Shown in pieces: positions 45,220 to 57,290 of a stretch of 64,000 nt of DNA (position 1 is the stretch's first letter; every line of letters starts with the position of its first letter). This DNA is from Pezicula radicicola. Taxonomy: Eukaryota > Ascomycota > Leotiomycetes > Helotiales > Dermateaceae. The translations under genes and the position numbers were made by a program. The notes below the pieces were generated by a model, which ran no database searches, had not been told where the DNA came from, and saw only the letters and a list, made by a program, of their open reading frames with translations. Location: assembly GCA_003008705.1 (NCBI GenBank), contig PDUO01000025.1:3709-67708 (forward strand), written 5' to 3'.

Positions 45220-47301
45220 CTAGTTGTCATCCTTTCTGGTGACTTTGGCTGCCTGCACGGCACTCATCTTGCTAATCCAAGCCGGAGCGGGCTGAATCTT
45301 TCGGACAGTGCGAATCTCATCACTTGCGTATCCACTACGGGGTCACCGAGTTAGAAAGCTCTAAGAACGAGAAAGGGGCAATAACAGAGCTTGCCCATTG
45401 TGGGTAGACTTACGGAATACGGATGTTGTATTGCCGTTCCAGTGTGAGCTGGATATCGCGAATCTCTAGCATGTTGGAGCCGCGCTCTTTGGCGTTCTTA
45501 CATGCAGATTGGAGAACCGAATCAACAAACGAGTCTGCGACGTTGAGAATAGACTGGCAAAGAAAGTAAGTAATCCCGGTTTCCATATTGTGGATACGGC
45601 GGCGTGATGCCAGATCGATCTGGAGCCACAGAAAAGATAGCAAGGGGAAGTACGTACCTCTTCAACCTCTCCGGTCAATCCTTCACCATCTCCAAGGCCT
45701 TCTCCTCCGCCGGTAACTTGCTTGACGAGCTCATCTAACTTCTTCTTGTTTAGGACGCGTTCGCCTTCACCCTCGAGATTAAAACCCGGCATCTTTGGAA
45801 GTACTGCTTGACCCATTACTCCGTTGCCGACGTTGCTTGCGCCGCCAGAATATGTGGGTCGAGTGGTAGGCATTTGTACTGGATGTGGTGGTGCAGCTGC
45901 GTTGGGAGGAAGTTGTTTTGGGATGGGCATTTTATTAGTGATCGCGTTGGTTTCTCGCGTACCAGCTCCGCTTGGGTGCCCATGTTGCGACCCCATACCC
46001 ATCACATTAGGCGTGCCGGTTGTCTGACCACTGGAATAAGAGCGAGCTGCTTGTGACAACGCAGCTTGGTGAGTTAAAGGATGTGGTGGTCCTTGAGATG
46101 TTGCAGATTGTGGACCTGCGGATTGAGGCCCGGCAGACTGAGGAACGGCAGATTGCGGGGAGTTATTTTGCATAGACCCCGTTCTTTGTTGCTGTGCGAG
46201 TTGTCCTGCAGCTGTATTTATTTGGGGAGGCACACCAGCCTCCGTCTTTATATTCTGCACCTGTCCTCCTTGGTGTTGTGGTATATTTGGGAAAGAAGGA
46301 GCATTTTGCTGCTGTCCTTGCCCTTGTGCCTGTGGAGGCTGACCATTCTGACCTGGCATCGGAGGGCGAGCGCCACCCATTTGCTGGTTCTTCGCATTCT
46401 CAATTGCAGCATTTATAGCTTGCGTAGCTGATGGGTTGGGTTGTTGCATAGCCATTTGTGGACGCGGTGCACCATTGCCAGTTTGTATAGGCATAGTCTG
46501 GGACACAGTACTTGGGCCTGCTGGCGACTGCTGGCTCTGATTTTGTGAGTTCTGCTGGTTCTGTTGGTTCTGCTGGTTCGCCTGGTTCGTCTGGTTCGCC
46601 TGGGTCTGCTGGTTCTGAGCAGATTGCCGTTCCTGCTGGGCTTTCTGCTGTTCACGGAATTGGTCCACAAACTTTTGAGCAACAGCGTGTTCTTTTTGTA
46701 GAGACTCCTTCTTCTCTCTAAACTGTTTTTCTTCATCTGCACTCAGAGGATTGCCCTCGTTGTTCCTCTTTTCAAGCATAGCATCAAGGCTAGCGGTCTT
46801 AGCTTTCGACGAATCCATTTGCATCAGACCCTGCACATATTTCCGCTTCGCATCGTTGAGCCATTTCTGGGCCTCGGGCGTACCGGCAGTAAGTTGTGGG
46901 GGAAGGATAAAAGGGAAACTGTTGATATGTTGCATAATCTTGTCAGGTATTTTCACTTGAGCAGATTTTGCTGCATCTGCTCCATGAGCACCTTGCTGTG
47001 CAATACGAGATTGCTGTTGACTTCTAAACTGCTCGATCTTCGAGGTCAATGTCTTTGAGAATTCATATAGCTTCCTCTTTGCCTCTTGGTGGGGTTGGGT
47101 GTCTGGTGCATGCTTTTCGAAATTGGACCATAGCGATCGAAGACCCTGCTCCCATTTAACCTTTTCTGCCTGCGAGAATTGTTCGGGAAGGGAGCGCATC
47201 ATCTCTGGCTTGTAGAGCTGTATCTGCGGGCGTTGCTGTTGTGCCATCTGCGTCCCAGATGCCTGGCCAGGCTGGCTGGGTTGGCCTTGGGCACCGTTCA
47301 T
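45220..47301 (-). CDS. TAF12: TFIID/SAGA subunit TAF12
   Basis: Histone-fold subunit shared by TFIID and SAGA; pairs with TAF4 or Ada1. Exons are 47301-45658, 45553-45414 and 45334-45220, joining to 632 residues. The first 200 residues are helical ([33 protein letters not shown]). A glutamine/asparagine-rich segment follows (about 215-265), then a PQSA-type repeat and a proline-rich stretch. The histone fold begins near residue 520 ([16 protein letters not shown]) and runs across both introns: [20 protein letters not shown], then [20 protein letters not shown]. The family C-terminus is [20 protein letters not shown]. The long N-terminal extension is usual in filamentous fungi. Confidence 0.95.
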
Positions 47302-48233
47302 TACGAGGGTGGGTGGCTCTCAGGACGAGAGCTTTGAGCTGATATGATGGAGGGTACAAAGATATCACGAGAGAAATGTGTGTATAATTAAGTATTAAGT
47401 CAAGTCCGCGATGCGACGGTTACTATATGGTGCTGAAGTGTAGTGGTTGTAAATAAGTTCGCGGAGGTGAGTGTCTTTCGGCAGTGATCGACAGTCTCCC
47501 GAAAATGGGAAAGCTCCCGCACTCCACTGAGGCTCTGCTCCCAGCCCTGCAGCCGGAGAATAAAAAGGTTATGGCACTCGCATGGGGAGAGAATCTAATT
47601 GTTTATGTGAGAATGTATTCGATTATAGGCAATTCGCAATTCTTTGAAATATACTGTGTAGATATCTGTTCTGTTAGATGTCGTTACAGTACTAGGATTT
47701 AGTGTCCAAGGTACTGTAATATGTCAACAGCTAACATTTAGTTTATCAGAAGATACAGCACAAATTTCTATGCGAGAGATTGTTTTAGTCAGGGTTATGT
47801 TAACATATACGGGATGGTTTACTTAAACTAAGTGCTACTGGAGCGTTATCTCTCGATACGTAGCTATTTAAAGTAATCCCTTACAAAGTAATTAACACGA
47901 TAGGAGATGAATAGAAAGGGTCATGAGCGGTGATGTTGGCTTCGGTATTGGATCGCAGCATACCCTATTAAGTCTTCAAATCTCTGCATGGGCACAGCAC
48001 ATGACAACGAGCACTAGTATTTGAAGAAGTTCATGTTTACTAAATGCCTTGATCTAAACGATGCATGGCGGACGAATCCCACCCCGATAACGCTCAATGC
48101 AGATGACCTTCCCAAGTATGCAATCCTTTCACTGATATCCGACTCGCTGAACAAAATGCACATCCCGCAAGTACCAGCTCATAAAACGTATTCTAATCAA
48201 TCAATCCATCATTTAAACGTATGGGTTCGTAAC
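47302..48233. other. Intergenic region
   Basis: 930 bp upstream of TAF12, holding its promoter. Short ORFs are unsupported. Confidence 0.5.
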
Positions 48234-49169
48234 TCATTCATCGTCGGAATCGACGTCCATCTCCTGCCTCCAGTATGGCAGCGCGCGGATCATGTCATCG
48301 TCGTCATTTACTTCGACAATTTCCTCACAGCTCTCTGGCTCTTCGAGCTCGTCTATTCGCGGCGGTGGGTCGTCAAAAATTAGACTCGACCTATCTGTCT
48401 TTCTTCGGAGTCGTCGTGCAGTCGAGCCAGCCTCGTCGGCATCTAACTGTGGTGCAACCATATCCTCGTCATCTGTGTCACTGCCGATGCTCTGACTGAT
48501 AGTTCGCTTCTGTACACTGCTTGAACTCCTGCGCTTCCGGCGCTTCTCTGCTCGCATAGCTTCTACCCATGCTTCACGTTCAGCCTCTGCGTCCATTTCA
48601 GCTTCTTCGTCGCAGACAAGGTCTTTGAAACCTTTTAGGACACGCGCATCAATTTCGGTAGCAGGCTCTTTAAACGAACGTGCATGGTCAGACTCAGCGT
48701 CCTCGTAGTGATATGGCCGTATGATATCCTCATTATCGCTATCATAATCCTCGAAGTCGCTTTCAGTCATCTCCTCCAATGTGAAATTCGCACGTGAGGT
48801 AATAATTCGAGGCGGTGTGTGTTCTCGCTCTGCAGGTTCAGGCTCTGAGCTGGTAGACCTGACCGAGCTGGCAAGCGACCGAGGAGGGCTGCCAGACGAT
48901 TCTGAAGAAGGGGATGAAGACCGAGGCGAGAGGTCTTCGGGTCGTAGAGAGGGATTATAACTGAAATGGGGCCCATTGCCATGAGCTTTTATTTGTCCAT
49001 TGGAGGGAAGCGGCGGCCCTGGGAAATGCATTCCATGCCGTCGACGACTCCTGCCAAAGTGAAAGGTCGGAGACGTGGGCGTTTCTGGTGGTGATGAAGG
49101 GGGCGCCTGCTGCGCGAAGTTGAAATCAGGCGTCTGCGGCCTCATGATCGCGATTGGTGGTGTATTCAT
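48234..49169 (-). CDS. Acidic, serine-rich probable nuclear protein
   Basis: A single-exon frame of 311 residues; family not recognised. The N-terminal third is proline/serine-rich (PPSSPPETPTSPTF; SPRSSSPSSESSGSPPRS), with many SP/TP sites. The middle is acidic (ESDFEDYDSDNEDIIRPYHY). A helical basic segment (EREAWVEAMRAEKRRKRRSS, about 197-216) could be a nuclear localisation signal. The C-terminus is acidic again, ending MDVDSDDE. The composition suggests an intrinsically disordered chromatin- or RNA-associated protein, but that is inference. A long, probably shared upstream region separates it from the divergent SPC34. Confidence 0.65.
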   Translation of the reverse strand: MNTPPIAIMRPQTPDFNFAQQAPPSSPPETPTSPTFHFGRSRRRHGMHFPGPPLPSNGQIKAHGNGPHFSYNPSLRPEDLSPRSSSPSSESSGSPPRSLASSVRSTSSEPEPAEREHTPPRIITSRANFTLEEMTESDFEDYDSDNEDIIRPYHYEDAESDHARSFKEPATEIDARVLKGFKDLVCDEEAEMDAEAEREAWVEAMRAEKRRKRRSSSSVQKRTISQSIGSDTDDEDMVAPQLDADEAGSTARRLRRKTDRSSLIFDDPPPRIDELEEPESCEEIVEVNDDDDMIRALPYWRQEMDVDSDDE

Positions 49170-50688
49170 AAAGGTTCTCGGTGTACTCGCACAAGTAGAG
49201 GGGATGTTAGAAAGTCAAGGCGTCAACGCCCGCGGTATGTATCTCCAACGAGGAGAGTGAAGTCGAGGAGGATCGCAGTTCATGATAAGTAATTTCCGTA
49301 CTTGATTGAGCTTGGGCACTCGCGGGGGGCCTCGCAATTTCGTAATGGGAAGACAACTATGGAGAGTTGTCCAGAACGCTTTTACTTGTGCTGTCAAAGG
49401 GGGTGTCAGATTCCTGAATCTGAGAGAGTCGGTGGCTCTTGGAGATCCTTCCGCTCCCGCAATGCGATGCAAGGATAAGGCCGCGGTAGATCAGTAATGT
49501 AGGGCAGCCAATGGCCGGACTCGGTTTTGTGAATAGAAGAGAGCGATATGAAAATTGGACTGGTACAACTGGCTGGCTTGCACAGTGTCTGAATTGGAAG
49601 AAAAAGGGGCCACGGGCGTTTCGAAGGACAGCGGAGCAGGTTGTCGTCCGAGTTGTAAGACCTAGGGATGGGTGCGAACTTGCGGCAAGCCGACCCTCTT
49701 ATACTTGAACAGATATTCCCCAGAATTGCAGCAGTAACGGATTGGACCAACCGGGTCTTCGGAAAGCGAAGAGTAGAAAAGGCCGGGTTCGAGAATGGAG
49801 TTGGGCAGCAATGCTCGTCGGGTGTTCCTAGTCAACGAACAAAAAGAGCTGCTTCTTTTCGCACCGAGCGAGAATAGGAGCAGCAGAAGCAGCAGGAGCA
49901 GGCGCCTGCGAAAGGCAAAAAGGCATTTGGGGGATGCGTTGTCAACCAACAAGCAAAAATATTGGAAAATGGGAAACAAATTAGATAAAAAAAATCGGAC
50001 GAAGAGAAAAAGAAGGGAACGCCACATGGAGGGATGGAACGTCAGAGACCTACCAATGGACAATGCAGATTGTCGTAGTGCGTAGTGAGTAGTGCATCAC
50101 GACTGGTACTAATAAGTGTATGCATGAAATAATGGGCAGATGCGTGGTCCAGCGTAGATGCAGTAGATGCAGTAGATGCAGTTCAACTGGTCGTTGTAAT
50201 TCGTGAAGGACGATTTGGGCCCCTCAAAGACGACACCAAGAGCGCACCAAAAGTGCCCAAAAGTGGCGCGCAGAGTCGCCCGGCGGTGAGATTATCCATC
50301 ACGTGGAGATGTCATGAATCGCACAGTGTTGGGTCCTGGAGTGGCGGTGGTTTGCGGTGATGCCGTCTGCGATGTGTGTTGTGGAAGAGAATATGGGCTT
50401 CTAGAGATTGGAAGATGGGAAAGGACTTGAAGAAGAAAGTTCTAGGCTGGGAGATGGTGGTGGTGGTGGTGGTGGAGGCCTGAGAAAAGGCCTGAGAAAA
50501 GACTGGAACATCATTGTTCAGTTGCAGCCTTGGTGCCTTGAATTCCAAATCCACAAATCCACATTAGGAACGTCGGACAAGCAGCGGTCGCGTCCATCGC
50601 GTCAAACATCATCAATATTTACTTCACGAACCAATTCCCTGACACACATGAATACCCTGTAGCTACACCCATTCAAATCATTGAAAAA
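49170..50688. promoter_or_regulatory. Long divergent intergenic region
   Basis: 1.5 kb between the acidic-protein gene and SPC34. It contains three copies of a 9-bp unit GTAGATGCA at about 50154-50182, a GGT run at about 50455-50477 and a doubled AGGCCTGAGAAA at 50476-50500. Many open frames cross it, but none has gene-like features. Both promoters must be here. Confidence 0.5.
50155..50182. repeat. 9-bp tandem repeat
   Basis: Three consecutive GTAGATGCA units in the divergent intergenic region. Confidence 0.85.
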
Positions 50689-51495
50689 ATGTCTCTACTT
50701 TCCAAACACTTGGAGCAAATATCCCTCTCCTCCCAATCCATAGCTACGCTTCCGTACGTCCCGTCAATTTTCTTCCATCCATCTCTCATGATCTGACCCC
50801 TCCACAGCTTCCCCCCGCCCAAGATCTTTACAAATGCCCTCCTCTCAACCTCCGACATAACATCCCTGATCCGGGATACCGAGCCTCACGAGCGCGCATT
50901 GTTCTCCGTCCCACCATCTCTACCACCATCCACTGCACAAAACCCCGACCCCCAATCCACCTCCAGTCGCAGACAAACCGTATTCAATGTCGCATCAGGA
51001 GAAGTCCTTCCCTCCAGTGGTCCCTCCGCCCGAGCTCCACGGCGGAATACGGCTGTCGCAGCCGTACTGGGAGGACAGTTACATTCGGAGATTAGAAGAA
51101 ATGAGCAGGGGAAGGGAGATTTTGATATCGAGGTGTTACTGAGAGGTGCCGAGAAGTTGAACGAGGTGCATACGACGCCCGGTGTCACGGAAAAGATCCA
51201 GAGCATTCGGACGAGGTATGCGCAGGTCACACAGAATTTGAGTCATTATGAAAATAAGGTTGCGAGACAGGCTCGCGAGTTGGAAAGGATGAATAAAGGA
51301 ATGGATTTTGAGAGCGATGGCGAGGAAGGCAATGAGGAGGGGCTAGGGCTGGCGGAAGAAGAGATGGATGTTGAGGTTACTGATGAGGATCTAAGGAGGG
51401 AGGAGGAGGAAATCAGAGAGTTGGAACAGAGGAAACGAGAGCTGGAGGATAGAGTTAGTGGGATGGAGAGAGATTTGGGTGGTCTACTCCGTTGA
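50689..51495 (+). CDS. SPC34: DASH/Dam1 complex subunit Spc34
   Basis: Part of the fungus-specific ring that couples kinetochores to microtubule plus ends. Exon 1 is 50689-50753 and exon 2 is 50808-51495; the 54-bp intron starts GTACGT and ends CCACAG. The product is 250 residues (yeast Spc34 is 295). Diagnostic parts are the start MSLLSKHLEQISLSSQSIA, PPKIFTNALL and ITSLIRDTEPHERALFS. Then come TVFNVASGEV (near the known Aurora-type site RRQT), EVLLRGAEKLNEVH, and a C-terminal coiled coil (EEEIRELEQRKRELEDRVSG). The start is in an AAAATGTC context just before the conserved N-terminus. Confidence 0.93.
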
Positions 51496-54400
51496 AGATA
51501 GTAAGAGTAAGCGGTGTGCTTCAAGCATGGAGACCCCAAAGTGGCACCACAGAGATTCTTGGTGGAAGACGAGAAGTAAGGAGACTGCGTTTCACATTGG
51601 AACCTTGCGGAAATTTGTTTGCCAGGTTAGTGGAGTTTGATACCCAAAGATGATAATGACAATGAATTGATGCAAGGAATATTTACAAATAGCTTATCAT
51701 TTGTGTACAAGTGATTGGCTCAGATCAAGTGAATTAGCTCCCTGTTGGATTAGATTATTTAAACCTAAATGACTTACTTAATCTGCCTTACCTAGGTTAA
51801 TATGCAGCCATGTAACCACTATTCCAGACTCTTTGGCTATGGCTGTGTGGCGGGGACTTCAACATACCATACCTCCAGGAAAAATGTACAGTATTTGCGC
51901 AATTGCCATACTCACAAAGCGTTTCATCGAGCGCTTGTTTTCCCAATATGCTTGATCAAAAACTTTTTGGAAATCCAAACACTTGATGCCAATCAAGTGC
52001 ACTAGCAATCCAAGCGGATTCAAACAAGCTATGTTTCGCAAGTTTCTTTACACTATCGAATTGAACTAAATTGGAGCTGCTTTATTTATTTTTTTGTTGA
52101 ATGCTACTGTCAACAACGAATGGGTTGCCCAAAGCTAATTCAATTGCTTTGTTTTGGCTCGGGATTTCGTGGCTATATGTAAACACCCATCGCCCTCTCC
52201 CAGAAGATCATCCTCGTCAATATTAAGTCATGTACTTTGGAAATGGAATATATTTCTATAATATTATAAATCGCCACGTTTTTCGTATTGCTGTAGTCAT
52301 GACCTTACTACATCAATTCATACCTCCACCCTCCCAATCTTCAAAATTATTTGCAGAAGAGAACATTAATAATACATTAATGACACAAATCCTCTTTTCA
52401 TCTAATACATACAATCAAATCAAACGATAGTCTATTTCCTGCAGCAACAGAGTGCAATATCTAGTTCTGAACACTCTAGACATCAAAGCACACCCATGAT
52501 ACCACAACAGCATTTTGGCCACCAAGCATCATCACCTAAATTTTGAGCAACTAAAGTGAGTTGTTTCGAATCACCTTAACCACTTCAATGTCTTAAGACT
52601 TTCATAACATCATCACATCATTATGATATTATGCGTGGCACTAACTCGAGATATAGGAGGGCTTCGACCCGGACAATGATGACTTTAACCCATTTTACCA
52701 GCACAATTGGGGGAGGCATTGCGGAATATTGCCGGTGGTTTCGTAGAAGCCTGAGAGACTGAGTGGACTGAGGCAAGCTGGGGCTCCCTCGGTCGCCCCC
52801 TCATGCCAACACGTCATGCCAATTCATTATGCCAGCAACTTCTCTCCTGGCCATTTAAAGTAGTAAAGGAGATTCTACAGACAACAATTCGCAAATAAAA
52901 ACGTTCTCACGTTCCCTCATCCTCAGCAGATGTCCGCCTAATTGCCACAAGACCTCTCAAACATGGCCAACACAATAGCATCACTGTTCCTGCTCGCTGT
53001 TAAGTCTCCGAAATCCAGAAAGTCTAGTCTAAACGATAACTAGCCATTTGGTAAACCTTTAATGCAAAGTCTTCTGTTTGCATGTACTGTGCAAATTGAA
53101 GAGATCGCGAGAAGCATACCTCCATACAGGTAATGACGACCCCAATCTTTAAACTAATTTCTTAATCGATCTTTTATTATAATAGTATTATTGACCTCAA
53201 GTAGGTAGTTGCATGAGCATGGGCATAGCATGAACATCCAGATCCAGATCCAATTCACGTAAATGGATATTGTTGGTTTTATTCCGGTTGTGGCAGCCAT
53301 ACCACATTCAAGTTCGATAGCAGCATTGCACGTAACTGAGGATAGCTAGAGACGCAAGAAAGTTCTGGAGATGGTGGCGAACGAGCAAGGTATGTATGAG
53401 CACCTGTTTCTCTCGAGGTGGATGTAAGAGTTACATTGGATTACACTTGCTGTCTTCTCAGTAAGAGAAGAGATATTTTGGGAGATACTCAGGTATTGGA
53501 AATTTGAACTTAGCTAACTAGTAATGATACTAGATCCAATGATCTAGAGAGATTCACTTATTTCCCTAAGTTCGCTGTGAGAATTAAATACTGGAGTGAA
53601 CACTGGTTTCCGAGGTATGTAACTAGAATCTAAAACTAACTTAAATCTGTACTTATACATGTCTAGAATTTTAGAGAATACGATGGTATGATGGAAATGA
53701 AAAATTCGACCATGGACATTAATATGGTTGGGCCAGCGTAGGAAGAGACTTGGGAATCCAAGTGATGGACAGTGGTCATGAGAGGCCAAGAATACTATGT
53801 TGATCTTCGAAGGAAAACAAGTTTGAGATTTTGATGCCTTGAACAAGAAAAAGCTAGTATGCCGTAGAGATAGTTATTGTTAAAGGAGCAGATGATAGAT
53901 ATCTTGGACATATTCTGAAATCATGTATTAGTGGATACACTAAGCCTTCTCATCATTCCCATCATATGAGCCAAAAATACGTAGGAGGACGATTGATCAA
54001 AGAATAAAGAGTGATGTCTTTGTAATAAGGAATTGCTCTGCTATTGCCATTGTGTAGCCCGCTTAATCTCACTCCTGACCCTTCTACAAGTTGATTTAAC
54101 AAGACACTAACATGACAAAACTTTAAGGATTGACAAGAAACTATGTTTCTTGTCCAGAGTTAAATTATCTTAGCCTAAATTAAGTATCTATGTACTAACA
54201 TTAAACTTGCATTTGATTTTATTTTCTAGGAAACAAATAATTCTAAGAGTCTCTATATAGCATGACATTAGAGTTAACATTAGAGTGAATTGTACACTAC
54301 TATTTTAGATAGGTGTTACTGGTATTTTATTAAGTGGTTAAATATAGTGGCATAGGTATAGCTTATTTGTTTAGTATTTGTAATAGTGGCTCTAGTCGGA

Positions 54401-56136
54401 TACTTGATCCTTTATTTCTCGGTGAGGTAATTGGGGGGCAAAGATACTCTATTATGTTTCACCGGCATAATATCTGCTTTTAAGCAACCACGTTATATTG
54501 TATCGGGTACCTATTTGTAAGAAAGGTGTGATTTGGAAATTGGCTGACTTAGGAGTTCTCTCACAACCACCATAGCTTGCCAAAAAGTGAACATCAAGTT
54601 TTTTTTGTTTTGATATATACAGGAGGGCTTAGAAAAACGATAAATAATCCGTAGTTTGGGAATTTGGGAAGGACTTGAGATTGGGGAAATAAAGGGGGCC
54701 ATGTTAAACTGAATAGAAATGTGTACTCAACTAGGCTTGTGAGTACTCTCAGAATATCAGTAACTCAAGTCTGGCATAGTTTTAGTTTAATCTAAAGAAC
54801 ACTTCAAGATACCTCTATGTTGGGCTTATCACGAGTAAGCTTCTTAAGAGCACCTTTGATACTCAGATCCTTTTCAAATCTAAACTTTCATGGCAGGTCT
54901 GCAAAAAACATTCTAAGCAGTTATTTAACACGGATATTAAGCATTGTCTAGTCTAGTACGCCAATGCCAAACAGTGACAACACGTGGTGCTATGCCAAAG
55001 CTTTTCAGCTGGCAACAAATTCTTGATTCGCCGAGAAAGTATTGCCTATTTTTCCTGACAATCTTGATCTATCCATCCCTCCTATCCTTTCAAGATTGAT
55101 GGATTTCTCTTCAGAGTAATGGAGTTGACCGTACTAGGACCTATGGTGCAACTGAATATTTACACATCTGCCAGGTGAGCTGATGAACTCATTAAGTTGC
55201 AGGCAGGAATCTTGTTTTCATGAGACACAGCTGTAGCTGCAAGTGGCTTCTGGCTGGCTGGTGCATGTGACTGAAATAACTTCACTTGATTTACATGAAG
55301 TAATAGGCATGAATCTCTTCCAAATTCTTTTTATCTAACTTTTATAATGAAAGTTCTCTTACTCTGCAACACAACATTACAAGTATCTCTGCGGAGACAG
55401 TTCATGTCAGCAGAGCCCCTTTTTAGACGATATTAAGCGAGCATCTTTGTTCTATGATGCATTTGACGCAACTTCAACTTGAGTGGGATCTTCGACCTAC
55501 CTTGCGATCCTTTATACCCTCTTGTGACGTTATGTGAAGGTGAAGCCTGAAGGTGAGGGTGAGTGAAGATAGACATGTAATGGAATGCAGTAATAATGAG
55601 GGAAGAAATGCCCCTTTGTTTCCACAGGTGACTGAGCTTAGGCAGGCTTCATTCTCTGAAACTTACTCATAAGTCAATTGTGGCTACGCTCATAGTAGCC
55701 AGTAGACTAGCCCCAGATCCTTTGTTACACTTTCACAGACTTCTTTACAAGCCTTCTTGGCCAAGGTCACATGATATTAGCGAGCATGATCAGGTCTTCA
55801 TTCACTGTTGATAAATTCAACCTCCATCCATCAAGTTCTTCCTTTCTTCCAGTCATCTTCCCTCTCAAAGCAAATAAAGGGCAAATTCTGCCCACTCACT
55901 GCCATCATCTCCAAACATTCTTGATGTACCTTCATATTGGATCTGGGATAATCTCGCATTCAGCAACCTGTCTCTGGTTTGGCAAGAACGATAAAGATTC
56001 TTCGGTGTGTGTTTCTCCAGACAGGTACATATCCAATTATGCCTAGCACCTTCTCACATTTAAAGAACAGAGCTAAACTGACTGCCGCAGAACCTAGAGG
56101 CTTGCGACTTGTTGGAACATCACCGGAACCGCAAAC
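51496..56136. other. Long gene-poor region
   Basis: 4.6 kb with almost no coding signal. The composition is moderately AT-rich with normal CpG, not strongly RIP-like, and no element ends were found. One possible tiny three-exon gene (52963-53204) is listed separately. Other ORFs (53544-53846 minus, 55771-56046 plus) show no motif, and I leave them out. Confidence 0.5.
52963..53204 (+). CDS. Possible tiny spliced gene (46 residues)
   Basis: Starting at ATG 52963, three short exons (52963-52998, 53044-53129, 53186-53204) join in frame to 46 residues, MANTIASLFLLA then PFGKPLMQSLLFACTVQIEE. Introns of 45 and 56 bp end in CTAG and ATAG. The first donor, GTTAAG, is unusual. A TATA-like AAATAAAA and a CT/CA-rich leader lie just upstream. 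The hydrophobic start could be a signal or membrane segment. This rests on frame continuity alone and may be chance. Confidence 0.2.
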
Positions 56137-56271
56137 ATGTCAACAGAAGACATTTCAGCTGGAATCATGTCAAGTGAAGACATGCCAACCAAAAACACGT
56201 CAACCGTAAGCATGTCAATTGCAGGCATGTTGAACGAAGATAAGTCAACGGAGAACACATCAACCGACTCC
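56137..56271 (+). repeat. 15-bp coding minisatellite
   Basis: Nine tandem 15-bp units of the type CATGTCAACAGAAGA, with about 60-80% identity between units. Each codes five residues at the N-terminus of the orphan protein. Confidence 0.8.
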
Positions 56272-57037
56272 GACTTGGCTTACCACCAGCGGATGCTTGA
56301 CAAGCTCTTCCGACGACTTGGTTTGGGACCGTTCACGGAGAACAACTTGAAGCGCCTAGTCGAAGAACCCATTACCGACGAAGCCTTGGTATATCTTCAT
56401 ACGCATGACCAGAATCCTCAAGAGTTCAAGAAGCCATTTTCCGACCCCTCAAGATACCACACTGATGCTGGACATGTACTTATTAAAACCATTGCGCACC
56501 TTGCTGCAGTTTGTGATGAAAGACTCCAAGAGCTTTTACGACAAATGGAGGTCAAGAGAGATGCAGTCGAAAAGGCTAAGAAATCAGGCAATCCTGAAGA
56601 GGCAGTGGTCATTGATGAGGACGTTGAGTACCTGTGGAATCTCTTGCCGGATAATAGGAAAGTAAGTGCAGAATAGTAATTGTACTGTTGGAGATGAATC
56701 GTGTTGACTTTTGAAGGAGCCACGCCCCGAAGAACCTCAACAGCCGGACTTGCCCATTGAGAATGAGCGAAGCCCCAGCCACACAATCGGCGACAATCAC
56801 GAGGGTATCGAAGAAAAGAGTGACAGTTCGAAGACCACCAAGATTAGTCCACCTCGAGCGGCGCGGATTTTCCGCCTTCATGATTTAGAAACTCATGCCC
56901 CTGGAGTCGAAGAGCGAGTAATTGAAGATAGTGAAGCAGAAGATTTGGTTGGAGAAGAACCTGGTGACCATGATGAAGAGGATGATTACATCTTAGTCTT
57001 GCCAGATGGTAGGCGAATTGCTCATCCTGATGACTGA
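56137..57037 (+). CDS. Orphan acidic protein with N-terminal 5-residue repeat
   Basis: Exon 1 is 56137-56661 and exon 2 is 56717-57037; the 55-bp intron starts GTAAGT. The product is 281 residues. Residues 1-45 are nine degenerate 5-residue units (MSTED, ISAGI, MSSED, MPTKN, and so on), encoded by a 15-bp repeat. A helical middle follows (LAYHQRMLDKLFRRLGLGPF; DERLQELLRQMEVKRDAVEK). An acidic C-terminus ends DDYILVLPDGRRIAHPDD. No family is recognised and no signal peptide is present. It is the first of two orphan genes embedded among 18-bp repeats. The repeat makes the exact start uncertain. Confidence 0.6.
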
Positions 57038-57229
57038 AGATTCGCTCGGTTGGGTTTGGGGACGCACAACAACATGGAAGCCGATAGAGGTGAGGTTTTG
57101 TTCTGGCCTTCAAATTCACAAGGGGATAAATTCCAACCACCACATCGTCTATTAACTTATGTCTTGCTTTACTTACAAGCACGTTGCCAAAGTAATTCCT
57201 TGTTGTATGTAACATAAATGGATTTGACT

Positions 57230-57290
57230 ACTCAGTTTGAGTGGTCTACTTGATTTGAGAAATCCACTTGATTTGAGTTACCTACTTGAA
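57230..57290 (+). repeat. 18-bp degenerate repeat, cluster A
   Basis: Consecutive 18-bp units ACTTGATTTGAGAAATCC and ACTTGATTTGAGTTACCT, with partial flanking units. They lie in the 3' flank of the first orphan gene. Confidence 0.75.

Noticed and set aside
50312..50662. Overlapping ORFs before SPC34
   Set aside because: Their residues are by-products of the GGT microsatellite and neighbouring repeats.
55771..56209. Two overlapping plus-strand frames just upstream of the first orphan gene
   Set aside because: They run in other frames from the orphan gene, stop within the 15-bp repeat and cannot be spliced to it with normal sites.
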